A stretch of 64,000 nt of DNA from Lobosporangium transversale (GCF_002105155.1 NW_019028988.1:310001-374000); one strand, 5' to 3'; positions 14,609 to 26,400 are shown, counted from the first letter of the stretch. A program made the numbers and translations. Notes: generated from the letters alone by a model not told the origin.

Positions 14609-17600
14609 AAGGCTCAGGTATATTTGCCGTACCCAATAGCTCGAGGCGCTCCACCAGCACCATTTTGATATTCAAGACTCTTGTAGCAAGAGGAGAGGGT
14701 TTGTGAAAAATAGCGGTACAAATTCGCTCGTCTACCTAAGCGAAAGTTAGTTGGCCATGATAGCGCCTGATTGTGGTATGCTCTGAAAGCTCGAATCGCT
14801 GCGATTTGATCCCTAATTTTTGGTCGAAAAGGATTAATATAAGATCGTATTGATTTTAGTATCAGGTGTCTAGTATGGCATACTAGTACTGCGTACCAAA
14901 ATAACGAAAATTTAGTATGACATACTCGTACTGCGTACCAAAATAACAAAAACAATCCCGCTTCCACAGCTGCAAAGTATCCAAACTCACCATCCCTCTT
15001 CACAAAACCTGTCGTATAGACCATCTGGTCTCTATGATTCCTGAGAACGCGGATGTACGTATATAGAGTACTCAGGCACTCTGGGAGCATTGCAGGGATG
15101 GATCCCATGAATGCATATTAATATCAATTTCACCCTCGTCCCGAGCGCTCTTTTTTCTGATGAAGTGATACTAGACGCAGTATGAGTATGTTATACTAAA
15201 CTTTCGTTAATTTGGTACGCAGTACGAGTATACCATACTGGACACTTGATACTAAAGTCAATACGATCTTTTTATCTGTATGGATTCGATAACATACCTC
15301 TAGCAAAAAAGGGGACGGAAAGGTGTTTTGCATTTTTGTAGGCAGGGAGTAAAAAATGAAAATGGTAAATGGGGCTAGATGCGCTAAAAGAGTGGAGGCA
15401 AGTAAACGGTGAACATAGTGCATCGTGATGGTATAGTTTGATATATGGTCTCTGCTGATTTTTTTCTACTGATTATTTTCTACAGATTTTTTCCTTCCTT
15501 TGTATGTAATAGGCGGCTGATTTCTGCTAGTCCCGATACCTCATCCATTTTTTCTATAATCGATATACATCCAGCAATAGCCTATTTTACTATTTGCGAT
15601 AATCTAGCTGTCGAAGTCTTGTAAGTCCATTTTTTTACATTAGTTTTGTGCGGCAAACTTAATTTCTAATTTTAAACCAGGAGAGAAAAGTGGTTTTTTG
15701 TATTATTTGCAGCTTGTTGCTCTTTTTTGTTGGTCCTTCTCAATTATAAGATTTTTGTTAAGTAAACCATTTATATTTGAAGGAGAGCGACAAGCTCCCT
15801 CGTTTTTGGATAGGTCTGTTCGGACGTTTACTTGGTTCTGATCATTATAGCAAGTATAAATAGTTCGGTTAATACCGTCCTCAGTTAGTTTGTACAATTT
15901 GTTTATGTGTGAAGAATTCGACAACAGGTAGGTTTTGTGAACACTTTGCAATTGTGGAAAGGGATTTGTATGTTTGCTAGACATCTTTCCCGTGGCATGC
16001 ATCTAAAGAGTGACAAAAAAATCAGCCATGCACTGAAGTACTAAATTCTCCAACATTAGTACGCAGGAGTAGGCTCGTTCCCAGCCCCTTCACTTTAGGT
16101 GACTCAAAAAGGAAATGGAATTTCCTGTCACCTTTATAAAGTGAAGAGGGATGGGTACGAGCCTAACGCAGGGGACTAAGGAAAAATGCACCCCCCCGTC
16201 AGAATTCCGGTACACCCCCCGTAAAGATTTTCAAAATGTAAATCTTTACCCCCCCGTCAACCATCTTAATTGTGGGAATCCTTACCCCCCCGTCAACATT
16301 TTGAAGCTGTTTTTAAGAGAAGATTTTCTGTTCTTGGTTATACCTAGATCTAACTAGCTATTTAGTTCGACACCATTGATCCTCTCTTACTTTGTATCTT
16401 GCCATCAAAGCATGACAGTAGATCAGTGGATCAGTTCCTTGATGAATGATCTCTTCCTAGATTCGTATTCATCAGGTTCAGAACCCTCGGCAACTTAACA
16501 TACACCACATGCGTCCAACATAGTCTTAAAAGAAAAAGACAAAAAAACATTGCATTATTATTCAGCGTCAACGCTTGGCGATCCTAAACCATCTTTACAA
16601 TTAATAGAGGTTAAGATTAAAATACTGTACTAGTTGTGTGGAAATCATAGGATGTAATACTCTTTTTTTTTTTTTTTTTTTTTTTTGAAAATCAGCTCCA
16701 GAATGTTGACGGGGGGGGTAAGAATTGCGCGGTTGACGGGGGGATGAGAATTCCGGAAAGAGAAATGTTGAGGGGGTCAAGGGAATTCTCAACCGGGGGT
16801 CAAAATTTTATTCTGACGGGGGGGTGCATTTTTCCTTAATTCTAACGCAGGAGTACTAAAATCAATAAATTTTTCCAACTTTAGTACTCAACTCTAGTAC
16901 TAGTACTAGTATGTCATACTAGTCCTGAAATACTAAAATCTGTACACTCTTAATATAAGCATTAAAATGATCAAATAAATCCTCCCCATAGGCAATGCAA
17001 GCATATTAATCCAATTCAGTCTAGCCCAGTCCAGCCATTTTTCATCGAATTACCCTTGGCGCAATTTAAGCAAGCTGGCCCTGTAAAGCGCATGCTCTGT
17101 CCAAGAATTCAACTCTTCACTTTTTTCATTGGGATAGGATTGGACAAGTCCAGAGACGTGGTCATATGAAAAAATCGCCTCAGCAATCTTCCCCTCCTCT
17201 TCCAATACCATGCCTTTAATAGCCAATCCACACAGTATTAATACAAAGTTGTATCCGGTTGGTATATTAGCTGGGGGTAATTGAATGTTCTGAAGGTAAT
17301 GGGAGGCTTTTTGAGTACGATCAGGGGCATCGGTAGCCATAGCCGCTCTTGCAAGGACGATGGCCGCATACTATGATTAGTATAAATACGGAAGTTTAGC
17401 TTGCAAGTCCGGGTATGACTCATCTAAAAACCATGTTTCGCAGTGACGTCTGACTTGATCGAATGCTTATTTAGCAACGGAAGCAAGCACCAGATATTAC
17501 CTCCAGCTGCTCTTCAGGACCTTTTATCAAAGCCCGCTTAAGTTTCTCTACAGCTTCCCGGATCGTATCAGATTTAATACGTGGGCTCACAGCAATCCTC

Positions 17601-18222
17601 TCTGGGGTATCATCCAGTGAAGCTGCATATGTCCAGTGCCGAGCCGTTCGAGCCGTAATTAAGGCTTCGCCAACTGCCATCTCTAGCAAGGCCGAATTTG
17701 CCAGTACTATTTTTGATGGGTTATAAAAATACAATTGCCAAGTTTACATTAGATTATGAAACACTGCTCTTAGGCTCCTGCTATTTTCAAGTCGGATAAT
17801 ATTGCACTTGATTGTCACATTGAACAAAAACAACTTGCATAGGGGTTATGCCACATGGCTGATCCTGAGCACTATAATGATCCACTTGATGGTTCAGTGT
17901 GGTGTCATGGGTTTGCTGCAGATATTCCCCTGCCTTTCTTATCCGCTGTTGAAGACATAGTTTAATTGCCCAGGGGGATGGGATAGTGTTGAATGTTCAG
18001 TAATATCCAATATATCCAGTATATGATCAAGAATGGTAAAATGCATGGAGCAAGTCAATTGTTTCATGCGTTCATTGCATTCCTGTTGATTCATTTACCA
18101 GCGCCGTCTTTGTTGTGCTTGACATAACGACGTGCAAATTCCGGATAAGCAGCATAGTTTGCTTTGGCCCTGGCATTCTGAAAATCGCGCTCGATAACCT
18201 GCGCTTTTGTAGATAGAGTCAT
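12301..18222 (-). CDS. YPP1: YPP1/TTC7-like TPR scaffold of the PI4-kinase III-alpha complex
   Basis: A long multi-exon gene. Exons fitted in phase: 18222-18099, 17706-17501, 17370-17054, 15040-14954, 14812 to about 14,66x, 14487-14321, 14226-13815, 13716 to about 13160, about 13089-12600 (with further short introns) and the last exon ending at TGA 12301. Landmarks of the family are CGLAIKGMVLEEEGKIAEAI, HALYRASLLKLRQG, IRAFRAYHNQ, YRASQKTFQSPRILR, GQYDEAELALKSYME, the repeats around LWLLSASIFRRLGRMEDAL, and C-terminal TPRs (LARVGRSYLDAGSLDMAEYVL). YPP1/TTC7 holds Stt4/PI4KA to Efr3 at the plasma membrane and so supplies PI4P; this is family knowledge. The intron between 17053 and 15041 is about 2.0 kb, far larger than its neighbours, and is packed with inverted-repeat elements; the intron 14953-14813 is mostly a repeat. 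The exon ends near 14660 and 13150 are not resolved. Confidence 0.82.
14841..14931 (+). repeat. Left arm of an inverted-repeat pair (GCGTACC family)
   Basis: This stretch, rich in TAGTATGNCATACT and TACTGCGTACC motifs, is the reverse complement, with roughly 10-15% mismatch, of 15183-15270. It contains two tandem copies of a unit of about 46 bp. It lies inside a YPP1 intron of 141 bp and makes up most of that intron. Confidence 0.75.
15183..15270 (-). repeat. Right arm of the GCGTACC-family inverted repeat
   Basis: Reverse-complement partner of 14841-14931. It lies in the next (about 2 kb) YPP1 intron, so the two arms flank a small YPP1 exon (14954-15040). A related fragment with CTAGTACTAGTA and TATGTCATACTAGT occurs near 16893-16922. 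Confidence 0.75.
16071..16164. mobile_element. 94-bp foldback (MITE-like) element
   Basis: AGGCTCGTTCCCAGCCCCTT at 16071-16090 and the following bases to GTGAC at 16103 pair with 16127-16164, and the centre (GGAAATGGAATTTCC) is itself palindromic, so the whole unit can fold into one hairpin. It is flanked by ACGCAGGAG (16061-16069) and ACGCAGGGG (16166-16174), which look like a slightly diverged target duplication. No coding capacity. Confidence 0.6.
16177..16838. mobile_element. 662-bp element with perfect 29-bp terminal inverted repeats
   Basis: Both ends begin TAAGGAAAAATGCACCCCCC and match perfectly for 29 bp (16177-16205 against 16810-16838). Similarity continues inward for roughly 150 bp through repeated ACCCCCCCGTCAA motifs, in inverted orientation at the other end. 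A T-run at about 16663-16686 lies inside. There is no ORF of useful size, so it would be a non-autonomous DNA transposon. The 10-mer ACGCAGGAGT occurs on the outer sides of this element and the adjacent foldback (16061-16070 and 16845-16854), suggesting that both sit inside one older insertion site. It lies in the large YPP1 intron. Superfamily not assigned. Confidence 0.7.
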
Positions 18223-18745
18223 ATGGATAACAGGATCTTTGAAATCGAGGTTTCAGTGGTTTTAAATTTGGTGACGAAGATAACAAAAACTGGCAAAAAG
18301 AGTGTGTATGGGAGGAGATAGGAGAGCATAAATAAAAAGCAAGAAGAGGGCAAAGACAAAGGAGAAAACTATTAAAGAGTAGGAACAGGAGAAGAGGAGA
18401 ATGAAGATTCAATGTTAAAAAAAGCGTTGATGAGGATGTCGTTGAACCAAAAAGTTAAATAAGGTTTTTTCAGCCCAAGCCCAAGCAAATGAGGCTGCTC
18501 TCACTAAAACGGTCAATAAATTTTAATGAACAACAAACCTGAAAAATATTGTAACGCTACTTTCTGTTTCCGAGGATTTACTATTCTACATCGAATATTG
18601 TGTCTAAGAATGTCATTGTAGAAGGAGGATGGACCAACCACATGACCTGCCTCGCCAGTTGTGCTGACAATGAGTGATGGGGCATAGTACATTATAAACG
18701 TATGGCTTTACTCTAGGCCAGACATTGACACTTTCACATGTGCTT

Positions 18746-19435
18746 ATGGGGATAACCATGAACAGTGCTAAGGAGGATTTAAACAGGTTTGCCAATATGA
18801 TGAATAGAGAATTATGGAAGGCGGGCCTTACGATGGTTGTGATCATAGGTTTAAATCGGACTCTGGATATGTTCTTATTGTCTACTTTAACGGGTGAACC
18901 AAAAATTCCAACAGGTCTTCTCACGAAGGGACCTCTTCTTTGGTGCGCACCAACCTTCCTCTCGATGGTTTCTTTTTCCAAGCTTCAATGTTCAGTCATC
19001 GATCAGGCACTATTTGCAGGGAAGCTGATAATATCTTTACACCTTGTAAAGATCACAATACCCTCTTTGACAGAGAATTATTCTTCAAAGGCGAGCATCT
19101 ATGGTCAAAAAGTGGTATACGTCTCTTACACAAGGGATGGTAGTCTCCACCTGATGTATTACGCTTTAATTCACAAATGTGATAATGTCAGAACCATGGC
19201 GCCCAACTTGGCGATCAAGATTTTGATGGTTATCTCTCTAATATTTGTGCGATCCATCTGCTCTACTCTACTCTTTCAAAAATACCAGCGCATTTGGGAG
19301 GCGCGGGAGGCTTTCAAAGGAATGGAGGAAATGCTCATACTGTCCAATAAGGGCATACCTTTAAAAGCAAAAGAGAAAGATATTTACGCGCTTCATTCCA
19401 TCATGGCGTTTTTAGCTACAAGCCAACAGCCCTAG
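18746..19435 (+). CDS. Hypothetical protein, unassigned
   Basis: A single open frame of about 229 residues from the ATG at 18746 to TAG at 19433. An ORF this long is uncommon by chance in DNA of this composition, so it may be real or a little-decayed copy of something. It has two hydrophobic stretches (TMVVIIGLNRTLDMFLL near residue 30 and KILMVISLIFVRSICSTLLF near 165), which could span membranes, and a charged C-terminus. A second plus-strand frame at 18940-19143 also reads as protein-like (READNIFTPCKDHNTLFDREL), which would fit a frameshifted pseudogene. I do not recognise the family. No partner genes or promoter signals point to a role. Confidence 0.35.
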   Translation: MGITMNSAKEDLNRFANMMNRELWKAGLTMVVIIGLNRTLDMFLLSTLTGEPKIPTGLLTKGPLLWCAPTFLSMVSFSKLQCSVIDQALFAGKLIISLHLVKITIPSLTENYSSKASIYGQKVVYVSYTRDGSLHLMYYALIHKCDNVRTMAPNLAIKILMVISLIFVRSICSTLLFQKYQRIWEAREAFKGMEEMLILSNKGIPLKAKEKDIYALHSIMAFLATSQQP

Positions 19436-19774
19436 CTATCTAGGTTTACTTGGTATTTTTTACCTTTTCGTTAGTAAGTGTCCCAACTCTCCACATTAAG
19501 AGACAATGGCTCGCTGTTTTTAAGTTTATTTGGGAAAGTCATATTCTTTTACAAGCGCACTAGGTATTGAATGATGGGTGAGATTTATATAGGCAGATTA
19601 CACATTATTCGGAATAATTGGATATATTGAATACAGTGTAGATGATGAAGTTAATGCTAAAGCATTGGTCTAAAGGCACATTGCTTTATCCTATCTATTA
19701 AAATAGGTTAGCAAAACTATCGCTGTGGTATCGACTTGAGATGGATTCACTTGACGAGTGAAAGCAGGGAGTGT

Positions 19775-22553
19775 CTATCTTTGATTGTTGAGTAATGCCG
19801 ATACACCTGCTACTGCTATTGCAGCGGCCGTATGAGTGTCTCGAGGCTTAACAGTATACCCGTACTGGGAAGATGGACAATCTGAGTTGTTACATTCAGC
19901 CGCACCATGGAGATTGACTGTCTTGATCTTTCCTTATATGGTTCGTCGAGCCCTGGCTTGTCGCTACTGGCAAAAGCAGAAGACACAGGTCTTCGATGAT
20001 CGATACTCATCCATCATTCCAATTGCACAGTATCGCATATGCTCTCCTCTCTCTTTTACCCTCTCCTTTGTTAATGTCCCCTATACAGCTCCCGACACTT
20101 GTATCGGCTTCCCGATCAGAAGCACGGACTGAACTCTTGGTCGAGACTTTGGACACTGGCTCACGTGCATGAACCTTGCTGCCTCAGGTCCGTTTGCAAA
20201 ATGATGGCGGTTGCACCGAGTGCACCAGCGACAAGTGATACCATTGGCTGTGCTACGGGCGCTGCGGCCGTCGTGACTGTCGCTAGCATGGCGCTACTAG
20301 GTGGCGCAGATGTACCCGCTTGTGCAGCACTTGCGGATGGCAAGTGCCCCAGTCAACACCTGCGTCTGATGGGCCTTGAGAGCATGTCCCTGGATGTATA
20401 GTCATTCGGTCGTACACAGTTTTGACCATGCTCGCTCTATTCGGAGTTATTGGTTACGACTTTGCTTAAGCATGGAGACGGACATCTCAAACGACTGTAA
20501 TGCCTCTCGAGCACTATTGCGCGCAGCGCGGGCCCTGCCAATGTCATTGATCATTTGTGCTGTTGTTAGCGAGATATCCCTACTGAGAATCACCTGCATG
20601 GCGTTCCAGACTTGGAGGTCCGCTCTTATTCTTCTCTCTCATTGTATTGAAAGCTTCCGTGTGTGAGAGGCATTGCTCACCTGGGTTGCTGTCATTGCAT
20701 CTCTTTGACTTTTTGAGAACGAGAGAGTAGCAAAGCCGTTGGCTGGCCTAGACCTGTAGATAGACCTACATTGAAGCAATTATATCCAGTTTAGTATCCC
20801 ATGATACAAGTCCATCCTCAAAGCATTCAATGGAAGCATTAGCACAAAGGTAACTACCAGAGGGTACATGGTGCCGATTAATCTGAGTTCTAATCTCGTC
20901 AAGCGCCTGTGGCACAGCTTCACTCATTGTCCGAATACCGTAATCCGTGCTGGAAAATGCAACCACATTTCCTTGCTCACCGGCGCCTGGAAGGAGGTTG
21001 GGGACATCGAGTTGGAGGGCCTTATCTTCTGCGCAAGGCCGATCCCAGGTTGGAATGTATGCTCAGGCCGGGTAGTAACGCTGTGTCGTCTTGTACTTGG
21101 CGCCTGGACCGAAGCAGTAACAGCACGCTCAACCTTGTTCTAACAGTAGGACAACCTTCACTGTTCCTATAGTCTCTTCTCTTGCGGGATGAGTAACCTG
21201 CGCCTGGCTTGAAGGTCCTGTACGGCCGTTCGAAATCCTTGAAGTGTACCAGCTTCATTCTTCTTGAGCTTGACCCTGGCCTGTGCTCTCTTCCGCTGTA
21301 TATCTCGAACAACTCTTCGTAAGGATTTGATTTCGGGCTCCAAGGCCTTGAGAGTGCTGCTATGATCAGTAGCGAGCTGCTACGCCTCGGCCGTTGTTTT
21401 ACCACACATCTGGAACTCTACTAGCCACCTTGCCGCATCGAGTCTGTTTCCCTGTTTTGTTTCCGCTCTTCATATCTGCTCCTAACAGGGAGGCCTCTCC
21501 GGGTGACGCCATAGGGGATTACTTTCCCACTGTCTCTGAACACGACTGCGCGAACATCGTTTTCGTGCACACGGCCTTGGGTGCTTGGAGACTCGAGCAG
21601 GACCTTCAGCACTGCTTGTAACGAGCGCAAGCGAGCCTGGGATGCCCTTTCTGGACATTGTTTCCCTGGCTGGCCCCTCCTTGCCCTTCTTTCCCATCCC
21701 CTCCTTTATAATATTCATCCTCAATGGCACCAATGTCGTAAATATCAATTTCAGCTCCTACACCATCCTCAACTCTCAGTTCAGAGGCCAGTCCTTCGAG
21801 AGGGGCCTGCTGATCTCCTTCAGCAAATTCTTCGGAAGCCCTTAAATGACGACCTGGTTTTGCTCCTCAATCGGTGGAATTAGCACAGGTATCTGCTGCA
21901 CTTGTGTCTGAAGTGACGACAGCTCTGTGGTGGTGAAGCTCATTCTTGGCCTTTTCGAACTGTTGCTTAACGAAAGCATCTTTGGTTTTCTCATGTTGGA
22001 AATTATGGCCCTTTACGGTCGCCAATAAAAGCATCTATCATTGTCTCGAAGCTAATGAGTATTCAGCCAGTAAATAATACATATACTGATGGATTAATGC
22101 ACGACTTGGTTTTCCAAATGGTTACTTGTAATCTGTACCTCATAATGTACTCATTAGACGTTTAACAGACTATTCACATGTCTTTTTTTCCTCCTCATCA
22201 TCCTCGTCACACCTTTGTTTTGACCTTTTTTGTTGAGCCGCTACTCTTTTACCAATGTGGAACTCCGCTGCCTTAGGATGGTCACCACTAGGATGCTGAG
22301 GCGCCGGTGGGGGCTGAACAGTAACACAGGGTGCGTTAGGTTCGCGGGATGAGGACCAGATATCGGTACGTTTGAAAATATGATTCAATATAATGGAAGA
22401 AAGTGATTGCTTGGGTAGGACGCTACACTTTACACTGCCTTGCTTTCCCACGTGAAGGGCGCTATTAAAAGTGCTGGTTCTAATATTAGCTGGCTTTGCT
22501 GACTTTGGGACTGTTGGGCCTGATCTCGGACTTGTATGGCCTGTTGGAGCCAT
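19775..22553 (-). pseudogene. Degenerate Fanzor (eukaryotic TnpB-like nuclease) copy
   Basis: Read on the minus strand, the 3' end (20030-19775) has the TnpB/Fanzor C-terminal pattern: MMDEYRSSKTC with CxxC (C-V-F-C), then CNNSDC, then PRDTHTAAAIAVAG, the counterpart of the NRD..AA segment that carries the last RuvC Asp next to the zinc ribbon. This stretch is in one frame but contains an in-frame TAG and TAA. Upstream there are further pieces typical of fungal copies, such as RIERAWSKL near 20417-20441 and an SSTDYGIRTMSEAVPQAL segment near 20,900-20,960, in shifting frames with many stops. A 127-residue open frame at 22553-22170 may be the decayed N-terminal part. Fanzors are RNA-guided DNA nucleases carried by transposons; this copy cannot make a full protein. 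No element ends or guide-RNA region could be fixed. Assignment of the 3' end is fairly firm, of the 5' half weak. Confidence 0.6.
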
Positions 22554-23480
22554 TAGGCATCAGTTTGAAATAATGGCACACTCATGGTGATACGTATGTT
22601 GGAGCAGGCGACGAAAAGGCTATGTGCATGATGCAGGTGCTGTGGATGATGTAGACGGTGAGAGAGAATGTGAGTGAGTGATAAGAACTCAGTATGAGAG
22701 AAAAAGATTTAAATATGGTGTATGTATCAGTTTACAATATCAATGTGTAATATCAACACATCAATACAATCCGCGCGTCTTGGTAACAGTCGTGATCACA
22801 ACTTGGTTTCGGAGAGCTCGCATGAGCTGAACATAACGATAACCATAGTACCAAGATCCTATCTTTCATGCGTAGGTTGTGCATCATTGCTGTTTCAGAC
22901 TTGGCACCAAGCACGCGGGATATTTTTTTCCTGGCATGGGGCTATTCGTGTTGAACGGCCAGACAGAAAGCTTAATAGACGTACAAGCGCCCCAACAATG
23001 AAAAAATGTATGTGAACGAACAAGAGGACACTGTTCAAACAATTGATGTGCTTCTTTGTTGTTCCATCAATGACAATATACATGGTATGATGTTTTGTCG
23101 ACCTTATTCATGAATGTCCGCGATCACATCTTCAGTCATAACGCCCTGAACCCCACCTTACGACGCCTTAGTTGCTGCCCAGACAGGTCCCTTACCTTGC
23201 ACTTCTCTGACATGCCTGCCGTCCATAGACGTAAGCTAACATTTATCAACTAGTAGTCAGGACAGACCCTAATATGATCTTATCTACATGGACCTTTGAC
23301 CTTAAAAGCATTACAATGTTCATGACATGGTGGCATAGTTTTATACATTCCTTCTCAAAATAGGTTCGCAGTATTACATGGAGTATATGGGCGGTTTAAT
23401 GGGAGGGGAAAAAATATTTAAAAGCAGTACGAAAATGAGTAAGATATCTGTGTCCAAAATAGGGGGAAGAAAAAGAGAAC
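22554..23480. other. Intergenic, no gene seen
   Basis: About 0.9 kb between the Fanzor remnant and the 3' end of the MYSM1-like gene. Nothing recognisable. Confidence 0.5.
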
Positions 23481-26400
23481 TTAGCTTGCCACAGGCTCCC
23501 ATGCTGCCAGCTCTTGCTCCACGCGAATCAAAAAGGGATCGTTGATTAGAGCGCCCAAACCAATAAATAGCCGACTGTTACTGGACGCACTACTAGTATT
23601 ACTCAGACTCCTCTCCAGAACATGACCATGTTCTTGACTGACGTCACTGCACATGGTTGCATCAAGTGAGTCTTGTCCTGACGGTTCAATTCCCTCCATG
23701 GAGGGGTCTTTCTCAGATTCATCCTTTATTTCCCCTCCTTTTCTTCCCAATCCTTCCTCAATCACGTCTGAAATGGTAGAAACCGTGGCAATCTGCTCTA
23801 CCGGCTGGGTTGTCGAGGCCATTTCTACGGAGGTATTAGGCTCAGGAATAATGGTAGCTTGCTCCCCAGCTGCCGCCTCAGAAGTATCCTTCTTGCTTTC
23901 CGCGCTGTTTTCGCTCGTCTCATTAGCCACTTCATCTTTGAACTTGTCTCCCTCAATGCCTTCGATGTTATCCACAATATCCACAGCATCTCTACTCTCC
24001 GAGCCATCTAAGCTTTCTTTGCCCTTCAGGAGGTTGTTTCTCAACCAAGGCATCCGCCTTCCAAGCGAGACAAGCATCTTCTGAAGTTTGGTCTCCGATT
24101 CGTCTTGGCGCCACTGTTCTTTGAAGTTTGTTCGCTCAGGTGAGTCTCTGTATTCATCAAAAAGTTTTATCTAAGGAGTTTATGCATTTACTGTGAGTTA
24201 TTAACCAGGGTAATAGAGAACACTAGTTGTAGACACCAACTGCATACCCATAGATCTGCTTCTTCCGCAGGTAACTCTGTGTCCTCAATTAGATCATAAA
24301 GCAGCCGCTTTGGATGGCCACGTTCTTGAGCAGACTGACTGATGTAGAACCAATTGATGACCGAAGATAACCCAGGCAGTCGTTCATCATACGGGCCTAC
24401 ATGGCAAAGGAGTATAGCGTCAGAGCATCAGTTGATTAAGGGATTGATGTCTCGATTTTTCCCCCTTAACTTACCAACAATAGCTCCTACAAATGGTTCC
24501 TCGTTCATTGATTCATCTTTAAACAGGCTTTGATAACTCGTCTGGTTCTCAATATCGACCAAGGATGGATCTGGGGTGAATGTTGGATGCGAGTGGTACC
24601 AACCAACAATCCTCATATTTCGTTTTTCGATCTCTTGACGAACCTCAAACTCAGAAGTAGGGTCCATCTCCACGTTGACATGGTTTTGTCCTGTTTGGAG
24701 GGATCGGCAGGGGAAGATGGCTTTGATGTGGATAGTTCTAGTCTCTCGATCCCAGTCACCTGCAAGGAACCCAATGATCTCAGTGGTCATGAGGTGGGCA
24801 TGGAAATCCATGCCCAAAAGGACATTGGACTGGACCTTAATAGCAAATGGTTGGCACCCTTGCACGCCAGAGTTGGGCTGCCCACAAAAGGGCTCACACT
24901 TGACCATGGTGAGAGGATCAAGATCGCTAGCCATTTGACGAAAGTTGATAGAGGGACGCTCCTTCGTACTGCGGAGTCTGGCCTTCGAGTAATCTGTGCG
25001 CCCTGTGTAGACCGGCTCGGTTGGAGGGCTATCAGCCCGTTCCTTGATAGGCTTTGTATGCTTTCGACTGGTACGCCAAAGAAGCAAGTTCCGTATTATC
25101 AGTCCACTGCGCGTATTAAAAACTAAAAAAAAATAAAATAAAAAAAAGAGGAATCCATGATAATACTTACATTTTCAATTCTTTAAGTTCTTTTACAGCT
25201 TCCTTCATGCTATCTTTGTCCTTCTCTTTTTCCTTCTCCTTCTCCTTCTCCTTCTCCTTTCCCTTCTCCTTCTCCTTTCTTTCCTTCTCCTTCTGCCTCT
25301 CTTGAGCTATTTCGGCCGCTTTTTTTTCCTTGGCTATGGCTTTTTCCGCTTTCGCAGTAGCCCCCGATTGCGGAGTGAAAATAGTACCACCTTGTGCAGG
25401 AAGCAGAGAAGGATCATCGAGTAGCCGTTGAGACAAGTAAGGACGAGCAGCTGATGAATATGGATCAAGGTCATTTCCAGAAAGAGTATATCCAGGTCCT
25501 GACTCCAGCACCTTGGCTGGCAGGGGTATGTTGTCCCTGAATAACTTGATAAAGTGCTTCTGAGCATGACTTCTGATAGAATTGGCATCGCGTGTTGCTA
25601 CATGCTCCTCTACCTATATTTTGTGATAATGTTAATAATAATAAAAAAAGCGGAGAGAACTGTCAGGTTTTATATTCTTTGGTGAAGCTCCTGGGAACTG
25701 AATTTTTGATATAACCAAGGTGAGAACGGCGTTCTATGGACTTACAGCGCGCCAATTACGTCCAAAGATCTCGAGAGCTTCCACGAATGCCCTTTCTTCT
25801 TTTTCTGTGTACATTCCGGTGTTCAATCCTGGAGCTGCCTCTTTAGTCTTTTTCACAACTTTGGACATTATTGGGGATGGAGATGAGGCAGGGGCTACTG
25901 GTGTGGCGGTGGACTCATCTTTGGTTGGTGATGATTCCGTGACTCGGTCACTAGCTACACTATTAATTTTAGAAGACTCCACCGCTGTAGTGATAGCAAT
26001 CGTTGCTGTCTCAGGGGTAACTGTACTGATGGTTGTCTCTGCTACTTTAGAGGCGTTTATTTTAAGCACTGGCTTTGGAGGTGGCGGTGGAGGCGGCTGT
26101 TTGGCCTTTTTTTTTGCTATTGTTATCATTAAAAATAAAAATAAAAAAGTTAACTCTTATTTCACCTGAAGTATTCGACGCGTGTATGGCGAGCGCGAGG
26201 ACTTTGAGACATACTGCGTTTGCTCTTGGACTTTGGCCTGTAGTTGTAGTCGTTTCGATAATCATCATCGTCATCAGAATAGTCCCCATCCTCAAAAAAG
26301 CCATAGTTGGTGTCGTTATTGTATTCTGCATAGTATCCATGATCACCACTACCCTCTTGTGCCAACAGCTGAGCAATCAGAGCAGAGCTCATTTCCTCTT

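Noticed and set aside
14640-14745. Alternative frame reading ERI..AIFHKPSPLATR after the CTAAC...CTTAG acceptor
   Set aside because: Attractive branch site and it joins in phase to the next exon, but it conflicts with the family-like RRANLYRYF frame on the same bases. I could not decide, so the exon end is given as unresolved.
14614-15108. One continuous 164-codon minus frame as a single exon
   Set aside because: Its middle 47 codons are repeat sequence and its upstream part (15108-15041) does not connect in phase to the previous exon; the CTCAG acceptor at 15041 and the ATTAG acceptor at 14813 give a better gene. Left as an alternative because no stop interrupts it.
22170-22553. 127-codon minus frame as an independent gene
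   Set aside because: Low-complexity, basic, and directly upstream of the Fanzor remnant in the same orientation; treated as its probable decayed 5' part.
25215-25290. CTCCTT/TTCTCC tandem repeat as a CRISPR-like or regulatory array
   Set aside because: It is the coding sequence of a Lys-Glu repeat in the MYSM1-like protein. No CRISPR array exists in the window.
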